Assembly (NCBI GenBank): GCA_030704615.1
Contig: CM060731.1
Coordinates: forward strand, 44,580,001 to 44,644,000
DNA length: 64,000 bases
Direction: 5' to 3'
Source of the DNA: Takakia lepidozioides
Lineage: Eukaryota > Streptophyta > Takakiopsida > Takakiales > Takakiaceae
The notes beneath the pieces are model-generated. The model was given only the letters and a program-made list of their open reading frames with translations, searched no databases and had not been told where the DNA came from. This document shows positions 58,171 through 64,000 of this stretch, piece after piece (within the stretch, counting starts at the first letter, position 1; each line of letters starts with the position of its first letter). The translations under genes were made by a program, and so were the position numbers.

Positions 58171-58849
58171 ATGGTTGATATATGATAAAAGAAATACAAG
58201 ATATGTTATAATTTTTCTGCTCTATAGGAATAACAATTATCTAGGGTCGACTGTATAGAGCCAGATTAATGACATTGGCCTCTTTATGATAGCCACTTTG
58301 CTGCAATATAAAGGCCCTTGGAGCCAGGTTTATCTGCCCTGCTTTGACAAGTGTCGCCCTTGCAATGTCTTCTTGGTCATGTATGGTCGTCATATTGCGA
58401 CACTACGGTGCGTAGCTGTAGTCACGTACAATCCACATGGAAAACAGCTGGTTTGCCACCTATGCACTCTACCCCACCAGTTTGTAGCCACATGGCCACT
58501 GTACATGAAATGAAAAAAAATGGGCTGTCCGTAATCAGTGTACCAAGAACCATTCATCCTCAAAAGGATGGCATTTCTACGAAACACATAACTGGGAACG
58601 CATCCCGAGAGATCAGACCATATCAATACCTAAGCTATGCTTTGGCAGAGACCATTTAATGTGTAAGAGCCTGAGTGCCTGGTAGCAGGGAAATTGTCTT
58701 TACCCTACTTGCCAATATAGTTGCCCTAGAGGGTACTTTTCCAAACTAAGTCCATTGACTTTCTGTAAGCAGAAGGGGTCTATCTGTAATTAAGCCTTGC
58801 AGCTTTCGAGGAAGCTTTGAGATGCTTCTAATTTACTTCTCTTTCAAAC
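58171..58849. other. No gene recognised
   Basis: No coding similarity is seen. Open frames at 58286-58659 (+) have no recognised motif. Confidence 0.35.
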
Positions 58850-59289
58850 TCAGGGGAACGAGTGGAGGGGGACACGGAGGTCGCTCCACGCTGGAGGAGG
58901 GAGGTCGGGCCAGATGCATTCATCTTGCGTTGTGCTGTTGCAGATGATACCTTGGAGACCCCAGGTGTTTTGAAAGTTTGCATGAATAGCTGTCGCATTC
59001 CTTCCGTCTTTGTTGATATGTGCACAAGTTTTGGCCCACGCTTTCCTGGACTCAGTTTGCAAGTCATAGAATATGTTCGCTAGCAGAGCAGAGATGGTGG
59101 AAGTTTGAGCTGTGAATGTGTTCTTACAACGCAACTTCCACAGGTGCCACAAAGGTTGCTCCTCTAAGGGTTTCAAAGACCTGGCAGTTGATAGATCTGC
59201 TCTTAGTCATAGTTTAGAAGGAGGTCAGTAGGTGAGAGTAGCCTAGAGTTCCAATGATGGTAGAGACTTTTCACCAGTGGCCAAATCCT
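58850..59289 (-). mobile_element. LINE C-terminal fragment, family B
   Basis: A minus-strand frame reads LWHLWKLRCKNTFTAQTSTI, then LLANIFYDLQTESRKAWAKT. This is the region after the zinc finger in plant LINE polyproteins (W-x2-W-x2-RC). The upstream part of what may be the same element lies at 62.64-63.4 kb, with about 3.3 kb of other sequence between. Confidence 0.55.
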
Positions 59290-60445
59290 AGCTGGGTCTT
59301 TGACGAGCCCTGAGTGTGCGCGGTCAGGGCGACGATACCCTAGCCTAGTGGGGTCGTGGTAAGTCGCGGTGTAGGTTGGGCTCAAGAAACCGCCTACCCG
59401 GCTGCGGTTAGTGCAGGGTTCGCGGACTGTATGGGGGCCTAAACTATCATTTCTAATTTTCTACCGGCAAAGAGGAGCTCAGATGCTCCCCTCTATAGGG
59501 CGTTTTGCGTTTCCTAGTCCTACGGTCTGTTTATGGTTTTTAAGGTTTAGAACGTAACTGCTTTCCAAGTCTTGTTTATTGCTACTTCCTACCGCCTAAA
59601 TCCCCGAGGCGCTAATAGCTGGGGTATTTATTTACCTCTTCACAAAGCATTTCCCGGATTTAAGGAGGAGGGGTACCGTGTCCCTCTCCCACTGCCCGCT
59701 CAAGTGCTTGAATTCAAGACACCCCTTGGGAAGGGCCAAACCCCTCCTTAAAAGTCCACCTTTTGATGTTAAGGGGGTCCGGATAAATGGGCCTAATTTA
59801 CAACATATAACAATACAAATAATAAATAATAAACAATAAATAAAACAGAAAATAAAAGTTAAACTCTAATAGTATGGAATCCTCCTAGGATCCCAAAGAT
59901 CCATCTGGTATCTCCAAGGGAAGTCAAATAACTAGTGGGAATGCCCCTTTGTTCCAAGGAACCGAGAACTCCACTTCCTTCTCCCAATGCCCCTCTTTCT
60001 CCAGGGCTTGAGGCAAGTTCTCCCCAAGAAGGGCTCAGTTTGTCCCTTTCCAATTCCTATCTTTAGCTTGAGGAAAGTTAATAAGCAACGGAAGCTTTAA
60101 TAAGTTAAAAGGGTCACTCAATTTACCTTTTAGTCACTCAAGTTCTTATAAGTTCAAAAAGTTCAATCAAAAGTCCTAATTCTTATATGGGAATTTCCTC
60201 ACCAAGAAAATTAGGAAAATATTTATAAATTCAAAAATCCGAAAAAAATCTCCCAGGAAGAATGTCATGGGGGAAGCCCAAAGGTGCTAAAATCGCCCCT
60301 AACAGATTGCGGGAACATCAGGGAATGTCGGGGAACGTTAGGGCCGTCAGGGAACAAGTTCCCCGTCATTGGGAACTACTGCACCGTTGTGGATGTACTG
60401 AATCTGTCTAATGAAGCCCCTTGTTCATTCGTTAGTTCTTAAAAC
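59290..60445 (-). repeat. Dispersed repeat X, third copy
   Basis: It contains the reverse complement of the 40.84-41.70 kb sequence in matching order: 'ggttgggctcaagaaaccgcc', 'tcctacggtc', 'cttgaattcaaga', and a GGGAAC-rich end (gggaacatcaggg, ggggaacgttaggg). Its position splits the family B LINE, so it, or a larger element containing it, probably inserted there. Confidence 0.6.
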
Positions 60446-62639
60446 GTGCCCTATTGAGGTGCAAATGCAACCTATGGTGGGGCCAGGGACTATTTCGTCC
60501 TAACTATATTAATTTAGGGGATTCCAACGCGTTCCCCTCTCTGGATTCGGTCATCCTCTCCGTGGGGAATGACACGTTGTGCCACTGTAGCCGTGGAACC
60601 CGGGTAGTGTACTTTTGATCCACCCCCGTCTCTAGCTGCCTCTACCTCTCCTGCTCAACTTGGTGGGTCGCGCCTGCTCCTCTCTGGCTAGGCTGAACCG
60701 CCTCCACCTAGGCTCTCTCTCATTCCAAGCACGGAATTTTTCTACCGCTAACAAAGGAGCATGCACACAATAATCCCTTAAGGAGGTATACATTAATCAA
60801 ATAGTGTAGAGTGAGAGACCCCCCCTTAAAACCCGCGACCAGCGGTCGTGGGGTAAAACGTGACGGCGACCACCACGTAGCGATGCACCAGGCCTCGCGG
60901 GCGCCGCCTTGCGGTCAGTCGGTGAACTCAAAAAAATCAGCACGTGGGGGCTGTCCCAAGCCCCGCCTTCCCTGCCGTGCACTGCTGCAGTCAATTCCTA
61001 TTTTCGGCCCCGTGCGGAGAGCAGCGCCAGGGCGCCTCAAGCTGGTTGACCTCCAGCTATTGATGGTTGACCTCCTCGGCTATTCCACTACTTCCCACGC
61101 CCTACCCGGGGCTATGGTGGAGGGGGCCAGGCCTGATCAACAACAAAATAAACAAAACAAACAAAAAAAGAAAACCAGCCCCCTAGCCCAAGGCTTAATG
61201 TCTTCCTCTTTGGGGAGACTGTTAGCGATATCCTTCGGCCCCTGGCCTATAATTGATCTGATGTCCCTTATGGACAACGGCCTAGCTAACCTCTTGTTAG
61301 TTAGAATAAAACAAAGCAAAACATTATAGCTTCGAACCTCTCGAGCTTAAAACAATTGAACGCTCTTCCTCTTTTCTAGGACAGGAGTCAGGGGGCCACA
61401 CACACTCCCCTAGTTGTGACCAAGGCCCTCTTGGCTCACACACATACAAATCAACAAGACAACAATCAAATCTAAATTTTAGACTTTCCACATGACCTTC
61501 TCTTGAAAATCAGAGCTGCTTGTTCATAGCAATGCAAATGGCTCAACAGCCGACAATGGGTGGGGCTAGATTCCAACTCTAGCCCCCATGAAATAAACAA
61601 AGAAATAAACAAAGTATGAGGAAAGCACAAGGAAGAAACAAGGGGGCCTTGCCTCCTTTTTATATTGTTTTTGAGCCTAATAAACTCATGAAAATATTCA
61701 TTAAATTATTGTTTCTTTGGAAGATCTATAATATAATATTTAACATGGATAAAAAGTCTTAGAGACAAATGAAAGCTGGCTTTCATCCATCCAATTGGAT
61801 GACCAGTTGGCGAGAGTTGTCATTTCATCCATCCAGCTCCTCCAGGCGAATTTCAGGATTTTTCATCCATCCAAGAAGTAGAAACTCAAATAATCAGCTC
61901 CCATGAGTGTCATCGACTCAATAATTTGGCGCTGCTGCTAATCTGCTCCATAAATCACCAAACTTGGTGAAAAACTACAATTATATACCCCGTATCAGCT
62001 TGTAAATTCTCAGGTCCATCGGTGGTAAAAAGTTGCGTCTTTCGCCATTCGTCGTGCTTTCGCTACATAAAGATTTTGTGATATTGTTGGAAATCAAATC
62101 CCTGGTGATGGCTTTGGGGTCTTTGACCCTGCCACTGAGTCATAAGTTGTCCGGAGTCCCCTCCAGTTGCTAACAAGTCCACGCTTCACCGTTTGAAGTC
62201 GTCTTGACCTGCTGTCATTCCGATGCAGCCATTTGCTTTGTTGCGATATTTCATCGCTGTACATGTCGCTTCCACCAATTGCCAAGCTCCTCGCCGTGTG
62301 TTCCTACTGGACTTGAAAAGCAGAAGAAAAGATAGATTGCAATCTGGGACTGGAACAGTCGTCCTGTATTGTTTCATGATTACTTTGCCGTTTCTGGTAC
62401 CGAATTGGCAGCCTAATCTGCTGTCGATGCAGCTTCCTACAGTCATATTGACGCCGGAGTTCCTCTGCATGGTCGTCGCAGACATTGTCTATTTCCTATG
62501 TGCTTTACCAACGATATCCAGGCAACTAACAAAGTAACCTGTTTTGGCAGTACAATGCCGAAACCGCTTGTCTTATGATAAAAAACGATCTTAAGAGAAA
62601 AATATACCAACATATGCATCTACAGGCTTGACAAGATAT
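60446..62639. other. No gene recognised; probably part of a nested insertion
   Basis: The longest frame (60811-61329, +) has no recognised domain and is interrupted by a low-complexity Lys/Asn/Gln run. 61760-61880 contains several TTTCATCCATCC phrases resembling those near 35 and 27.6 kb. Confidence 0.4.
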
Positions 62640-63400
62640 AAAGATGCGTTCTATTGATTCTAGGATGGCGGAAGAACATCATACACACATGATGCACCTT
62701 GAAACTAAAGCCACTCCCCAACTTTAAGTACCCTGTTAACAATCTGCCATAAGAAGGCTGCTATTTTCGCCGGACGGGTCTTTATCCAGACAGATCCCCA
62801 AATGGTAGACCATTTCTCCTCACTGAAACCATGCAACCCCAACTTTGCTTCCCATTTTTTTGTCATTTGTGGAGTGGCTGAGAGGGCTCTATATCCCTTC
62901 TTGGTTGTATAAGTGAAGAAAAGGTCTGGCTGGTTTTGAATTTCCAAGACCATTCGTGGGGGTCTATTTCAATTTCTTTAAGGGGTCTCCCAAGGATCCA
63001 TACAAAGGTATTGGAAGCAAGCCAGGCATGGGTAGGGCTGGTAAGAGGTGCCTGGGGATTTGGCCGGACAAGACCAACAGTAGACTCTCACTGGGGTGAG
63101 GACCACCGGTTGTAACACTAGCGGTTGAGGAGAGGTAAGAGTCAGAATCAGAGAGGTGGTGTTGATGCTGAAAGAGTATACCATGAGCCTGATAGGGTCA
63201 ATGTCTTTGACAAACAGGAGTGTTAGCTGGCCATTGAGAATCACAAGAGCCCAAGACTCTCGGGTTGGTGGTGTCGGACCAGTGGCTAGGGTTGCCAGCC
63301 ATTGAGGTGGGATTGCTTGCACCAAATCATCCCGCCGGAATGCAATAGCCCTCGGAAGTCAAGAGACACCATAATTTACGCTTCCTTGGGGAGGCATCAT
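62640..63400 (-). mobile_element. LINE fragment, family B
   Basis: The minus strand reads VQAIPPQWLATLATGPTPPT (about 63.3 kb). After a frame change it reads FFTYTTKKGYRALSATPQMT, then WSTIWGSVWIKTRPAKIAAF and LWQIVNRVLKVGEWL. The pattern W..IW...W..K.P.KI..FLWQ....L is the stretch leading into the zf-RVT finger of plant LINEs. The finger itself is not intact. Confidence 0.6.
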
Positions 63401-64000
63401 ATATTATTATTATAATTAGGGCTCTTCCTCATAAGCAATGACATTTCACAACGTCACCCAAAGAGCTCTTCATGACGACTATGGCTGCTAATTCCGATGC
63501 CAGCGGCGATGTCCGATGGTACAGTGGGGTTGGATGAGAGATTACAGGAATGTGGTTACGGAGCGGACAGAGGGTTGGCGTTCTTCTTTTGTTGCAGTTT
63601 CGATGAGTATGTAAGCGTTTGGGCGCATCTGTCTAAGCTGTGACTGGCACAGACCCTGCCTTCACATTGAACACAGACCATTATGAACATCAGCTGTGTT
63701 CCTAAGAATGAGGTCCTCAATTTCCCTGCACAAGCGAAGTCTGACCCTCATGCCAGGCGATTTTCTGTCTGTCTCAAAAATTGACTCTTTTCGGAGATTG
63801 ACACATGATATTTTGTCTCTGGGACAAGTCTTGCACCATGTCTCCATTTCCTAAAAATGTTCAATCTGTTTGTCTCCAGGCAACAGGCAACAACAATTCC
63901 TATTCAAGCATCCCTAGTTTGCAGTGCCACTGGTCATAGTTTGTTGTTCAAGTTGGTAGCCATACTGTTTAGCATAGTACTTCACTGACTCCATTGGAAG
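63401..64000. other. No gene recognised
   Basis: No coding, RNA or repeat feature could be supported in the last 600 bp. Confidence 0.4.

Noticed and set aside
60811-61329. 172-residue plus-strand frame
   Set aside because: No recognised domain. It contains a low-complexity Asn/Gln/Lys run and lies in probable nested repeat sequence.
1-64000. tRNA, rRNA or snRNA genes
   Set aside because: No cloverleaf with A and B boxes and no rRNA-like block could be found by eye. The tRNA-Met-like piece at 53479-53491 is a retroelement primer-binding site.

Overview
The window looks like nuclear DNA of a land plant with a large, repeat-rich genome. Two host genes can be modelled with canonical GT-AG introns: a small non-specific lipid-transfer protein (nsLTP) gene (+, 1967-2701) and a class I formin gene (-, 10752-4452, five exons) with signal peptide, transmembrane segment, polyproline FH1 and FH2 domain. 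Both families are typical of embryophytes. Several transposon families here are unlike the common angiosperm ones (a LINE with RNase H plus an R2-type endonuclease-like C-terminus, and a ParB-like/DNA-methyltransferase gene), which suggests a non-seed plant (fern, lycophyte or bryophyte). That placement is inference.

Layout: 0-11 kb holds the two host genes. 12.5-17.3 kb is a damaged LINE ending in a 95-bp TC tract. 17.8-18.8 kb has two LINE 3' fragments of another family. 19.8-26 kb contains a hairpin array, a TATA/G-box promoter, a long ~120-bp tandem array, two degenerate divergent genes of unknown family and a G-box-rich repeat array. 27.9-32.4 kb is a CACTA (En/Spm) transposon with a broken transposase. 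32.9-34.7 kb has a fragment of a MULE-like transposase and two copies of the second LINE family. 34.7-45 kb is mostly unrecognised sequence with tandem duplications, including repeated copies carrying a motif like that of organellar single-stranded DNA-binding (OSB) proteins.

The most unusual part is 45.2-53.4 kb. A ten-exon gene on the minus strand encodes a ParB/sulfiredoxin-like domain (DGNHRLLAW) followed by a beta-class DNA methyltransferase-like domain. It is head-to-head with a plus-strand gene carrying a GCM1/WRKY-like zinc finger of the type found in MULE-like transposases. Two introns of the methyltransferase gene are loaded with about fourteen copies of one palindromic site (arms GTGAATGTCG and CGACATTCAC around TCAA). 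I read this as the remains of a DNA transposon that carried its own DNA-modification gene. Both genes now contain premature stops or frameshifts, and LTR retroelements interrupt the right side.

53.4-57.2 kb holds two LTRs and a hAT-type transposase pseudogene split by one of them. 57.7-64 kb holds an AT-rich tandem array and a LINE split by about 3.3 kb of other repeats.

Gene models were made by eye from splice consensus and protein continuity. No similarity search was run, so family names rest on recognised motifs.
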